Source of the DNA: Pantoea agglomerans NBRC 102470
Lineage (GTDB): Bacteria; Pseudomonadota; Gammaproteobacteria; Enterobacterales; Enterobacteriaceae
Length of the DNA stretch: 64,000 nt
Direction: 5' to 3'
Assembly: GCF_001598475.1 (NCBI RefSeq)
Contig: NZ_BCZA01000003.1
Location: 62,001 to 126,000 of the forward strand
Under the pieces are notes generated by a model that saw nothing but the letters and a program-made list of their open reading frames with translations, did not search any database and was not told the origin of the DNA. Each line of letters opens with the position of its first letter. Position 1 is the first letter of the stretch. The position numbers and the translations under genes are program-made. Below, piece after piece: positions 1 to 8,302 of this stretch.

Positions 1-62
1 AGTTGTTTACAGCTGATAATCAGAGAGTATTATCGATGATGTAATGTATAGGGAGATAAAAA

Positions 63-875
63 ATGGACGCAGCATTGCTTGAAATAATGCGCTCAGGCGG
101 GAGGAATAAAGCCTGGGCTGAAACAATGGTCAACCTTGAAGCCAGGAAACTTATCGATACAGCTAACAGGTTGTCAGCTTTCTATCTCAGGGATGGGCTA
201 ACCCGGATGCAGTTTGTCCAGGAAATAAAATCGGTTATTGACCGGCAGTTCGCCGCCGCCCGGCAGGCAAAATCTGATGAAGAATGCATGAAGTGCGTTA
301 AGCACCTTAGGTCAGAGACAGAAAATCTTGAAGAGCAGGGACAATTGCTGCGTTCAAAGACAGCAGAACTCTACGCCAAAGTGGAGTTTGTGCGTGAAAA
401 CAACAAAATTGTGGGTTACATGATTTCCGCTGTTCATGTTGTAATTTCAGGTTTTGCTGTTGTCGGCGGTGCTTTGATGATATCGACAATGACGCCACTC
501 GGCGCACTGGCCGGTGCCGTTCTCGTTATGGACGGGCTTAATGGGCTGTCTAAAGAACTCATTCCGCGCCTCTCTGGCGAGAACACAGAAGGCATGTTTG
601 CCGATGGTGCAATGCAAGCTGCTGAATTTATGGGTTTTAAGCCAGAGTCAGGACTGGCTTTTTATAATACGGTAACGCTTACTGCCGATATTTACAGCAT
701 TAGGGGGCTGGCGAGAAAGCCTGGCGCATGGCGGCTGTTCAGATGGATGCCCCGTGATTACTTCCGTAAAGTTGACACTATGAGCCGTCCGAAGCTGACC
801 ATGAAAATCGTTGGCTGGGGTGTTAAAGCTAAAGTGATATTTGATTTACTCAGCCTAAACGAGCAATCACGCTAA
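63..875 (+). CDS. DUF4225-like membrane-associated protein, function unknown
   Basis: 270 residues. I recognise the overall pattern of the DUF4225 family of enterobacteria and pseudomonads: a charged, helical N-terminal half (about residues 1-112, with a stretch rich in Glu, Lys and Gln at 75-110 that could be coiled coil), then a hydrophobic Gly/Ala-rich segment at about 117-165, then a basic C-terminal part. There is no signal peptide. The start at 63 follows a good ribosome binding site (GGGAG at 51-55). No enzymatic motif is visible. It ends 9 bp inside the oppositely oriented gene 867-1187, so the two are tail to tail. DUF4225 proteins are accessory and some occur near secretion-system effector genes; no such system is visible here. 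The family call is from memory of its sequence pattern. Confidence 0.6.
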   Translation: MDAALLEIMRSGGRNKAWAETMVNLEARKLIDTANRLSAFYLRDGLTRMQFVQEIKSVIDRQFAAARQAKSDEECMKCVKHLRSETENLEEQGQLLRSKTAELYAKVEFVRENNKIVGYMISAVHVVISGFAVVGGALMISTMTPLGALAGAVLVMDGLNGLSKELIPRLSGENTEGMFADGAMQAAEFMGFKPESGLAFYNTVTLTADIYSIRGLARKPGAWRLFRWMPRDYFRKVDTMSRPKLTMKIVGWGVKAKVIFDLLSLNEQSR

Positions 876-1187
876 CTCTTTATTCAACCGGCAGTAACGC
901 CATGACTTCCAGGCCAGCATTGGCGGTTGAATAAACGTCACTATGACTACCCCGATTAGCAGAGACAGGCCTCCGCCTAAAATATATGTTTTAGTGGAGA
1001 AACACAGAAGAAATATAAAGACTAACGTGCAGCCAGAAATAATCCATAACAGCACCCTGAATCTGTTTTTTAAATCCGCTACGGCTTCCCCCAGAGTACC
1101 GCCATAGCTTTCAAGGTTATTTTTAATTTTTTTCAAATCAGCATCAGTAAAACCCGACTTTAGCAAATCTGCCTCACTAACTTTCAT
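867..1187 (-). CDS. Small two-helix membrane protein, function unknown
   Basis: 106 residues. The first 42 residues are polar and helical. Two hydrophobic segments follow at about 44-64 and 70-88, separated by a short turn, which predicts a membrane hairpin; the C-terminus is short and basic. The ATG at 1187 is preceded by an AGGTG-type ribosome binding site. Its 3' end overlaps the DUF4225-like gene by 9 bp in convergent orientation. I do not recognise a family. A membrane hairpin next to an accessory gene could be an immunity or accessory protein, but nothing in the sequence proves it. Confidence 0.6.
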   Translation of the reverse strand: MKVSEADLLKSGFTDADLKKIKNNLESYGGTLGEAVADLKNRFRVLLWIISGCTLVFIFLLCFSTKTYILGGGLSLLIGVVIVTFIQPPMLAWKSWRYCRLNKELA

Positions 1188-1437
1188 GGTGCTTCACCTT
1201 TCATCCATAAAATGTGCATTCATTCTACCGCAATTATATACGCGTATGTCTCTCATGCGGCAACTTCCGTCGCTGGCACAAAACGGATGTTAGTATCTGC
1301 CCCAATCAGCCTGTTGTAACTAACCCCCAATAAGTTAACGTCTGCACAAAAGCACCTGCCCAGGCCCCGATATCTAACACTGCGGTTGAGTAATCCTTTA
1401 TGCGCTAAAGCAATCCACCCTTTTACCAGTGAACATC

Positions 1438-2313
1438 TCACCCCACATCCCTGCCCATCCGCACCATTGCCCGATACCAGGCACCACGCTGAATCGACCA
1501 CCTTAACCCCACCGCAATCGCGTTAATTTTCCGGTCAATGATCGCCTGCTGAAAGCGGCCGATCTCAGTACCGGACATTGCCTGCGCCCAGGCTGGCATC
1601 AGCCCGAATCCCGACTTCAGCATGATTTTCATCACCGGTTTTGCCTGCCAGCTGGGTGCAGGGGCATTCATCAGCAATCGCGTTACTTCGGCAGTGCGAT
1701 GATCAAAGCGCAGCTCTGAACGCATCTGTTGCAGATAATCCGCAACATCAACAACGCTTTTAGGGACCTTCTCAGCCCCCAGCGCTTCGGCAATCTGCGC
1801 CGCTTCCTGATAGTACTGATCCTGCCCGGCGCGGGTGAGGTGTGGATTTTTGTAGCGCAGATGGGCGGCCAGAAAACGGCTGGTCTCCGCCACATGCACC
1901 CAGGTCAGCAGATGCGGATCGCTGGCGGCATAGGGTTTGCCTTCGCTATCAACGCCGCTGACTTTCAGGTGAATGCGTTTCACCCGGTCGATCAGCGTCT
2001 GTGCATCCTGCGAATTACCGTAGGTGGTCACCGCGATAAACTGACTGGTGCGCCGCAGGCGGCCCATCATATCTTCGCGGAAATTGGAGTGATCCCAGAC
2101 GCCCGCCAGCGCCGCCGGATGCAGCATCTGCAACAGCAGCGCGCTGATCCCACCGCACATCATGGAGGTGAAGTCACCGTGGACGCGCCAGATCACGCTG
2201 TCCGGGCCAAACAGGCCGGGATCGCCAGGCGGTTGAGAGAGGTCAAATTCATTCATCGACAGGCCGTTAAGGCGAAATACCTGCTGCTGAATGCGGTCAC
2301 GCAGATTAATCAT
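1438..2313 (-). CDS. Oxygenase MpaB-type (DUF2236) family protein
   Basis: 291 residues, the usual length of the DUF2236 family, which is related to the latex-clearing rubber oxygenase and to fungal MpaB. Visible hallmarks are the early Gly/Pro-rich segment PDSVIWRVHGD (about residues 38-48), the QMLHPAALAGVWDHS block with its conserved His (about 62-76) and the HLLTWVHVAETSRF block (about 133-146). In characterised relatives conserved His residues bind a haem; that is family knowledge and was not tested here. There is no signal peptide or membrane segment, so it is probably cytoplasmic. The gene stands alone on the minus strand downstream of bglX, separated from it by a 20-bp palindrome. Confidence 0.8.
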   Translation of the reverse strand: MINLRDRIQQQVFRLNGLSMNEFDLSQPPGDPGLFGPDSVIWRVHGDFTSMMCGGISALLLQMLHPAALAGVWDHSNFREDMMGRLRRTSQFIAVTTYGNSQDAQTLIDRVKRIHLKVSGVDSEGKPYAASDPHLLTWVHVAETSRFLAAHLRYKNPHLTRAGQDQYYQEAAQIAEALGAEKVPKSVVDVADYLQQMRSELRFDHRTAEVTRLLMNAPAPSWQAKPVMKIMLKSGFGLMPAWAQAMSGTEIGRFQQAIIDRKINAIAVGLRWSIQRGAWYRAMVRMGRDVG

Positions 2314-2379
2314 GATGGCTCTGATAGTGGATATGACGCGGCGCGCCGTAGCAGGACGCTAACGACGCGCCGCGTCACC

Positions 2380-2399
2380 TTCCCCTGACGTCAGGGGAA
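2380..2399. repeat. Perfect 20-bp palindrome between bglX and the DUF2236 gene
   Basis: TTCCCCTGACGTCAGGGGAA is fully self-complementary. It lies just downstream of the bglX stop codon (bglX is read leftwards) and upstream of the DUF2236 gene. It could be a transcription-attenuating hairpin for bglX, but no T-run follows on either strand, so intrinsic termination is not assured. Confidence 0.6.
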
Positions 2400-2409
2400 A
2401 GGCTGACGG

Positions 2410-4707
2410 TTATAAATAGTTGAACTGCCCATCCTCGGTACGAACGGAATCGAGTCCAATCATCACGTTGAATTTGCCGGGTTCTGCAACATGCTGCATC
2501 TGCTGGTTCCAGAACTTCAGCGCATCCACGTCGATTTTAAAGGTCACGGTTTGCGACTCGCCCGCTTTTAGCATGATGCGCTTAAAGCCACGCAGCTCCT
2601 GCACCGGACGGCTGATGGAAGCGACCGGATCGTTGAGGTACATCTGCACCACCGTCGCGCCATCGCGTTTACCGCTGTTGGTCACGGTCACGCTGGCTTC
2701 AATGCTGCCGTTACGCGGCATAGTCGGCGAGGACATTTTTACCGGCGACACGGTGAAAGTGGTGTAGCTCAGGCCGTAACCAAACGGATAGAGCGGACCG
2801 TTAACCGCGTCGTAGTAGTGCGAGGTGTACTTGTTCGGCTTAGCAAAGTTGTAAGGACGACCGGTTGGCAGATGGTTGTAATAGATCGGAATCTGACCCA
2901 CTGAACGCGGGAAGGAAACCGGCAGTTTGCCCGACGGGTTGTAGTCGCCGAACAGCACATCGGCGATGGCGTTGCCGCCTTCGGTGCCGCTGAACCAGGT
3001 TTCCAGCATCGCATCGGCCAGCCGATCTTCATTCACCACTGACAGCGGGCGTCCGTTCATCAGCACAATCACTAGCGGCTTACCGGTGGCTTTCAGTGCT
3101 GCTAACAGCTTCTGCTGGCTCGGCGGGATCACCAGGTCGCTGCGGCTGGAGGCTTCGTGCGCCATACCCTGCGCTTCGCCCACGGCGGCAACCACCACAT
3201 CGGCCTGCTTCGCTTTGGCGACCGCGTCATCAATCAACTGCTGCGGTGAACGCGTATCCACGGAAACCGCCTGCTCATAGAGGTTCAGGAAGTCCTGAAT
3301 CCCTTTGTTGTCGGTGACGTTAGCGCCCTTCTCATAGAGCAGCGTAGCCTTGCCTTCGGTGGCATTGCGCATGCCCTGCAGCAGCGAAACGGATTGCTTC
3401 GCCACGCCAGCGGCGGACCAGCTGCCCATAATGTCGCGCTGGCTGTCTGCCAGCGGACCAATCAGGGCAATGGTGCCCGATTTTTTCAGCGGCAGCGTTT
3501 CCAGGCGGTTTTTCAGCAACACGATGCTCTTACGCGCGACGTCGCGCGCTTCAGCCCGGTGCAGACGGCTTTCCGCATTGGTGTCCTGCGGATCGCTCTC
3601 TTTCGGACCTAAATGGCTGTAGGGATCGTTAAACAGGCCCATGTCATATTTGACGTTGAGCACATGGCGCGCCGCATCATCAATCTCCGCCATGGTGACG
3701 GCGCCGCTCTTCACCAGAGCGGGCAGATACTTGCTGTAATATTCGTCGCTCATGCTCATATCGACGCCCGACTTCAGGGCGATGCGCACCGCTTCCTGCG
3801 GATCGCTGGCGACGCCATGTTTGATCAGCTCTTTGATTGCGCCATGGTCGCTGATGGTGATGCCTTTGAACTTCCACTTATCGCGCAGCAGATCTTTCAG
3901 CAGCCAGCTGTCCGCCGTGGCGGGTACGCCATTGATCGAGTTCAGCGCCACCATCACGCCGCCGCTGCCGGCATCCAGTGAAGCTTTATAGGGCGGCAGA
4001 TAGTCCTGGAACATGCGCTGCGGGCTCATATCCACGGTGTTGTAATCGCGTCCGCCTTCAACTGCGCCATAGAGCGCGAAGTGCTTCACGCTGGTCATCA
4101 CGCTGTAGCGATCGGCAGCACTTTTGCCCTGCATCGACTGCACCATGCTGCGACCCATTTCGCTGGTGAGATACGTATCCTCACCAAAGCCTTCAGAGCC
4201 ACGGCCCCAGCGCGGTTCACGGCTGACATCCACCATCGGCGCCCAGGTCATGTTCAGGCCATCGTCGGCCGCTTCATAGGCAGAGACGCGCCCCACCTCT
4301 TTCACCGCATCCAGATCCCAGCTCGACGCCAGCGCCAAAGGAATCGGGAAAATGGTGCGCTGACCATGAATAACGTCGTAGGCGAAAAACAGCGGGATCT
4401 TCAGGCGGCTGAGCTGCATCGCCTGATCCTGCATCGCGCGGATATCCTGACGGGTTACGGTATTAAAAATCGCGCCAACCTGACTCTTCTGAATCATGTC
4501 ACGAATCACTTCTTTCGGATTATCAGGTCCGACGCTGATTAAACGCAGCTGGCCGATCTTCTCGTCCAGCGTCATTTTTTTAAGCAGTTGGTTGACGAAG
4601 GCATCCCGCGCCTGTTCGGTCATCGGGTGGTTACCTGGCACTGTCTCAGCCAATGCCGGTTGCATCGCGAGGGAGACAGCGAGACTAACAGAGTAAATCC
4701 ATTTCAT
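2410..4707 (-). CDS. bglX: Periplasmic beta-glucosidase BglX (GH3)
   Basis: 765 residues from the ATG at 4707, the same length as E. coli BglX. The reading frame opens 48 codons further upstream, but the chosen start gives a classic Sec signal peptide (about residues 1-20, ending in ALA) and has an AAGAGAAC sequence in front. The protein hydrolyses beta-glucosides in the periplasm. The GH3 N-terminal barrel carries the nucleophile motif ISDHG, with Asp at about residue 287. The C-terminal alpha/beta and fibronectin-III-like domains follow, with the RPVQELRGFKR motif near the end. It is divergent from dld (156-bp gap), exactly as in E. coli. Confidence 0.96.
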   Translation of the reverse strand: MKWIYSVSLAVSLAMQPALAETVPGNHPMTEQARDAFVNQLLKKMTLDEKIGQLRLISVGPDNPKEVIRDMIQKSQVGAIFNTVTRQDIRAMQDQAMQLSRLKIPLFFAYDVIHGQRTIFPIPLALASSWDLDAVKEVGRVSAYEAADDGLNMTWAPMVDVSREPRWGRGSEGFGEDTYLTSEMGRSMVQSMQGKSAADRYSVMTSVKHFALYGAVEGGRDYNTVDMSPQRMFQDYLPPYKASLDAGSGGVMVALNSINGVPATADSWLLKDLLRDKWKFKGITISDHGAIKELIKHGVASDPQEAVRIALKSGVDMSMSDEYYSKYLPALVKSGAVTMAEIDDAARHVLNVKYDMGLFNDPYSHLGPKESDPQDTNAESRLHRAEARDVARKSIVLLKNRLETLPLKKSGTIALIGPLADSQRDIMGSWSAAGVAKQSVSLLQGMRNATEGKATLLYEKGANVTDNKGIQDFLNLYEQAVSVDTRSPQQLIDDAVAKAKQADVVVAAVGEAQGMAHEASSRSDLVIPPSQQKLLAALKATGKPLVIVLMNGRPLSVVNEDRLADAMLETWFSGTEGGNAIADVLFGDYNPSGKLPVSFPRSVGQIPIYYNHLPTGRPYNFAKPNKYTSHYYDAVNGPLYPFGYGLSYTTFTVSPVKMSSPTMPRNGSIEASVTVTNSGKRDGATVVQMYLNDPVASISRPVQELRGFKRIMLKAGESQTVTFKIDVDALKFWNQQMQHVAEPGKFNVMIGLDSVRTEDGQFNYL

Positions 4708-4862
4708 CAGGTTGGGTTCTCTTAAGTAACTGCGCAATATCGAATAAACAGGCGGCAGTGTGCCACAAGATGAGAATAGCAGGTAGCTGCCGCTGTCACA
4801 CTGCGTTGAGGTGAGTTGACGTGCTACAGTTAGGACGCACTGATAAGACAAGGGAATTGCTC

Positions 4863-6566
4863 ATGATACAAACCTCTGCCCTGCTTTCTGACCTGCGCCG
4901 CCTGGTCGGCCCTACCCATCTGCTGACTGAACCTGAACAGACCGCGCGCTATCGCAAAGGCTTTCGCTCCGGCGAAGGCGAGGCGCTGGCGGTGGCGTTT
5001 CCCGGTACGCTGCTGGAGCTCTGGCGGGTACTGCAAACGCTGGTAAATGCCGATGTCATTATCCTGATGCAGGCGGCGAATACCGGCCTGACCGAAGGCT
5101 CGACGCCGCATGGCGACGATTACGATCGTCCGCTGGTGATTGTCAGCACCCTGCGGCTGGATAAGCTTCAGCTGATCGACGAAGGCCAGCAGGTGCTGGC
5201 GTTCCCCGGCAGCACACTCTACCAGCTGGAAAAAGCGCTAAAGCCGCTGGGGCGTGAACCCCACTCGGTGATTGGCTCCTCCTGTATTGGTGCCTCGGTG
5301 CTGGGCGGCATCTGTAATAACTCAGGCGGATCGCTGATCAAACGCGGACCGGCCTACAGTGAAATGGCGCTGTTTGCCCAGATTGATGCGCAGGGAAAAC
5401 TGAAGCTGGTGAACCATCTCGGTATCGATCTTGGGACGTCACCGGAAGAGATTCTGGGGCGGCTGGATGATGACCGCTGGCAGCCCAAAGATGTGCAGCA
5501 CGATGGCCGTCACGCCTCCGATCATGAATATGCCGACCGGGTTCGTGAAGTGGATGCGGATACGCCCGCCCGCTATAACGCCGATGCGCGTCGCCTGTTT
5601 GAAGCCTCCGGTTGTGCCGGGAAGCTGGCGGTCTTCGCGGTGCGACTCGATACCTTCGCCAGCGAACCGCAGCAGCAGGTGTTTTACATCGGCACCAACG
5701 AGCCCGGTGTTCTCAGCGATATTCGCCGTCACATGCTGGCGCATTTCACCCATCTGCCGGTGGCGGGCGAATATATGCACCGCGACATCTATGACATTGC
5801 GGAAGTCTACGGCAAAGATACCTTCCTGATGATCGACAAGCTGGGCACCGACAAGATGCCGCTGTTTTTCACGCTGAAGGGGCGGGTTGATGCCTGGCTG
5901 AGCAAACTCTCCTTCGTTAAACCGCACTTCAGCGATCGCCTGTTGCAGCGCCTGAGTAAACTGTTCCCGGCGCATCTGCCGAAACGCATGAAGCAGTATC
6001 GCGACAAATATGAACACCATCTGATGCTGAAGATGTCTGGCGACGGCGTGGCGGAAGCGCGTAACTATCTGCGCGACTACTTCCGTGAAGGCGGTGGCGA
6101 ATTCTTCGAGTGTGAAGGCAAAGAAGGTGCGCACGCCTTTCTGCATCGCTTCGCAGCGGCGGGTGCGGCGGTGCGCTACCACGCGGTGCATTCTGATGAG
6201 GTCGAAGATATTCTGGCGCTGGATATCGCCCTGCGTCGTAACGACGCGGACTGGTTCGAAACCCTGCCCGATGAGATCCGTGCCTCGCTGAGCCATCGTC
6301 TCTACTATGGTCACTTCTTCTGTCATGTGTTTCATCAGGATTACATCGTCAGAAAAGGTGTCGATGTGCATGCGCTCAAAGCGCAGATGCTGGAGATTCT
6401 TCAGGCGCGGGGCGCGGAATATCCCGCTGAACATAACGTCGGACATCTTTATCAGGCCAAACCGCAGCTGGCGGCGTTCTATCGCCAGCTCGATCCCACC
6501 AACAGCTTCAATCCTGGGATTGGCAAAACCAGTAAGCAAAAGGGATGGGCGGTGAAGCAGGTTTAA
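4863..6566 (+). CDS. dld: Quinone-dependent D-lactate dehydrogenase Dld
   Basis: 567 residues from the ATG at 4863, preceded by AAGGGA; an in-frame upstream ATG at 4821 lacks a comparable site. Dld is a peripheral membrane FAD enzyme that oxidises D-lactate to pyruvate and feeds electrons to quinone. The N-terminal PCMH-type FAD-binding domain includes the segments ILMQAANTGLTEGSTP and GSSCIGASVLGGICNNSGGS (about residues 60-165). The cap and membrane-binding domains follow, with FLHRFAAAGAA and YYGHFFCHVFHQDYIVKK-like blocks near the C-terminus. It matches E. coli Dld along its whole length, and the bglX/dld divergent arrangement is conserved. Confidence 0.97.
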   Translation: MIQTSALLSDLRRLVGPTHLLTEPEQTARYRKGFRSGEGEALAVAFPGTLLELWRVLQTLVNADVIILMQAANTGLTEGSTPHGDDYDRPLVIVSTLRLDKLQLIDEGQQVLAFPGSTLYQLEKALKPLGREPHSVIGSSCIGASVLGGICNNSGGSLIKRGPAYSEMALFAQIDAQGKLKLVNHLGIDLGTSPEEILGRLDDDRWQPKDVQHDGRHASDHEYADRVREVDADTPARYNADARRLFEASGCAGKLAVFAVRLDTFASEPQQQVFYIGTNEPGVLSDIRRHMLAHFTHLPVAGEYMHRDIYDIAEVYGKDTFLMIDKLGTDKMPLFFTLKGRVDAWLSKLSFVKPHFSDRLLQRLSKLFPAHLPKRMKQYRDKYEHHLMLKMSGDGVAEARNYLRDYFREGGGEFFECEGKEGAHAFLHRFAAAGAAVRYHAVHSDEVEDILALDIALRRNDADWFETLPDEIRASLSHRLYYGHFFCHVFHQDYIVRKGVDVHALKAQMLEILQARGAEYPAEHNVGHLYQAKPQLAAFYRQLDPTNSFNPGIGKTSKQKGWAVKQV

Positions 6567-6579
6567 TCGCCTTATCGGT

Positions 6580-6603
6580 CAGCCTGCTTATCTGAGCAGG
6601 CTG
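6580..6603 (+). terminator. Weak terminator-like hairpin after dld
   Basis: A 9-bp perfect stem (CAGCCTGCT / AGCAGGCTG) with a 6-nt loop lies 14 bp after the dld stop codon. Only a mixed ATTGTC follows, not a T-run, so it may be a weak terminator or 3'-end stabilising hairpin. Confidence 0.5.
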
Positions 6604-6735
6604 ATTGTCAAACAACCGGGAGGCCCGTTCGCCCCCCGACTTCCCGTTGCAGCGGCCCTGCTAATACCTAACATCTTTATCAAAAATCAATTTTCATTAA
6701 CATATTGCACTTTCTTTATTTTCTATCTTTGGTTC

Positions 6736-6751
6736 TGTGCAATACCTCACA
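6736..6751 (+). promoter_or_regulatory. CRP-type site upstream of chiP
   Basis: TGTGCAATACCTCACA matches the CRP consensus TGTGA-N6-TCACA at 9 of 10 informative positions. It lies about 105 bp before the chiP start and 20 bp upstream of the NagC-type palindrome. This suits a catabolite-controlled chito-oligosaccharide porin. Confidence 0.6.
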
Positions 6752-6771
6752 AAACATCCTGCTACTAATTG

Positions 6772-6792
6772 ATAATTCGCGTCGCGAAAAAT
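6772..6792 (+). promoter_or_regulatory. NagC-type operator upstream of chiP
   Basis: The core TTCGCGTCGCGAA (6776-6788) is a perfect odd palindrome flanked by A/T-rich arms, the known layout of NagC sites. In E. coli NagC represses the chitoporin gene chiP until N-acetylglucosamine-6-phosphate accumulates. A TATATT/TATTAT sequence directly follows (6792-6799) and could be the -10 region, so bound NagC would cover the promoter. Confidence 0.65.
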
Positions 6793-6843
6793 ATATTATC
6801 ACCACAAAAATAATGATGTAAGTAAGCATTTGGCTTTCATTCA

Positions 6844-6852
6844 GGGAGGAAT
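6844..6852 (+). promoter_or_regulatory. chiP ribosome binding site with ChiX-complementary core
   Basis: GGGAGGAAT serves as the Shine-Dalgarno sequence 6 nt before the ATG at 6857. Its GAGGAAT part (6846-6852) is complementary to the AUUCCUC seed of the enterobacterial small RNA ChiX, which silences chiP mRNA by pairing at this place. The complementarity is read directly; presence of a chiX gene in this genome is assumed, not seen. Confidence 0.5.
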
Positions 6853-6856
6853 GATC

Positions 6857-8254
6857 ATGCGAAAAATTAATTACGCGTTAGCGTTAGTTGAAATAGCCAC
6901 CGTATTAATAGAGTTAACTGCAATAAGTTCATCACCGGCTTACGCCAGCGGATTTATTGAGGACTCATCGCTTAAAGGTAATGTTTTTTACTGGCAGCGT
7001 CAGCGAGATCGCAGAGACACCGATCCCGCCAGTGAATATCAGGGGCAGTATCGGGCTAATTTACATCATGCCTCGCTCAACAGTAATCTCGACTATCAGT
7101 CAGGCTATGCCGGAGAGTGGATTGGTCTGGACCTCGCGATTTTCGGTGCTGCTGAGCTTTCCAACAGCGGCCCCGCCGCACCCAATGAAATTGGCTTCAG
7201 TAAGGCGCGTACCCGCTGGGATGAAAAGTGGAATGGCGACAGCGGCGGTGCTTCTGTTTATAAAGCCGCACTGAAATTAAAATATAACGATTACTGGTTG
7301 CGTGCCGGTTATATTCAGCCAACCGGCCAGACAATTATTGCGCCACACTGGAGTTTTTTACCCGGAACCTATCGCGGCGTCGAAATTGGTGCGCTGTATG
7401 ATTTCCAGCAGGCCGGTGCATTATCGCTCTCCTGGATGTGGAGCGACAAATATAAAGCGCCCTGGTATCGTGATTTATATAATTTTCGTCAGGCTGATGG
7501 CAAAACGCCTGTCAGCTACCTGCATTCGTTCGGCATTAAATATGACTTCAGGAATAACCTGGTGCTTGAGGGCGCATTTGGCCAGGCGGCGGATTATATG
7601 GATCAATATTTTGCCAAAGCCTCGTGGTCAGCCACGCCCGGCGGCAATGCACTCTACACCAGCTATCAGTTTTACGGGGCGCACGACAAAGTAGCGGGCG
7701 GTGCCGCTAATCCCCGTGATGTCTATGACGGCCTGGCCTGGTTACAGGCGATCACGGTCGGCTATACCGTCGGCCCGGTTGATCTGCGACTCGAAGGCAG
7801 CTGGGTCAAAGCAGAGGGCAATCAGGGCTTCTTTTTGCAGCGCATGACGCCAGGCTACGCCAGCTCCAATGGACGACTGGATATCTGGTGGGATGCCCGT
7901 TCCGACTGGAACGCCAATGGCGAAAAAGCGATCTTTGCCGGGGCGATGCTCGCCTTAACGCCGTGGCAACTGGCGGGATGGAAAGTGGGCGCATCGTACG
8001 TCTGGGGCTGGGATGCCAGACCCGCCACGCTGCCCACCGTTGACCAGAGCCAGCGGCTGAAAGAGTCCGCCTGGAACCTTGATCTGATCTATCAAATCCA
8101 GCAGGGGCGCGCCAAAGATACCCTGTTTAAACTGCATTACACCCGCTACGACAATCACAGCAATCTGCCCAGTTACAGCGGCGGTTACGGCAACATTTTT
8201 CAGGACGAGAAGGACATCAAATTTATGGTTATCGTGCCGTTTACACTGTTCTGA
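6857..8254 (+). CDS. chiP: Chitoporin-like outer-membrane porin (OprD family)
   Basis: 465 residues from the ATG at 6857, chosen because the GGGAGGA ribosome binding site lies 6 nt before it; the frame opens 27 nt earlier. A signal peptide precedes [21 protein letters not shown], the typical start of OprD-family porins such as E. coli ChiP (YbfM). Alternating hydrophobic strands run throughout, and the protein ends in [10 protein letters not shown] with a C-terminal Phe, the usual outer-membrane barrel signature. It should let chito-oligosaccharides cross the outer membrane. The next gene is a secreted GH20 hexosaminidase in the same direction (48-bp gap), a strong functional link. The ChiQ lipoprotein gene that follows chiP in E. 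coli is not present here. Confidence 0.88.
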   Translation: MRKINYALALVEIATVLIELTAISSSPAYASGFIEDSSLKGNVFYWQRQRDRRDTDPASEYQGQYRANLHHASLNSNLDYQSGYAGEWIGLDLAIFGAAELSNSGPAAPNEIGFSKARTRWDEKWNGDSGGASVYKAALKLKYNDYWLRAGYIQPTGQTIIAPHWSFLPGTYRGVEIGALYDFQQAGALSLSWMWSDKYKAPWYRDLYNFRQADGKTPVSYLHSFGIKYDFRNNLVLEGAFGQAADYMDQYFAKASWSATPGGNALYTSYQFYGAHDKVAGGAANPRDVYDGLAWLQAITVGYTVGPVDLRLEGSWVKAEGNQGFFLQRMTPGYASSNGRLDIWWDARSDWNANGEKAIFAGAMLALTPWQLAGWKVGASYVWGWDARPATLPTVDQSQRLKESAWNLDLIYQIQQGRAKDTLFKLHYTRYDNHSNLPSYSGGYGNIFQDEKDIKFMVIVPFTLF

Positions 8255-8302
8255 CGCCCTGCAGACTCCCGGATATCTCTTCAGCAGCAAGGATGAATCA
8301 AT

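Noticed and set aside
1253..1501. 82-codon open frame on the minus strand before the DUF2236 gene
   Set aside because: It has no recognisable family, weak start context and overlaps the DUF2236 coding region; probably chance.
5439..6539. 366-codon open frame antisense to dld
   Set aside because: It is a shadow of codon bias in dld; the plus-strand protein is clearly real.
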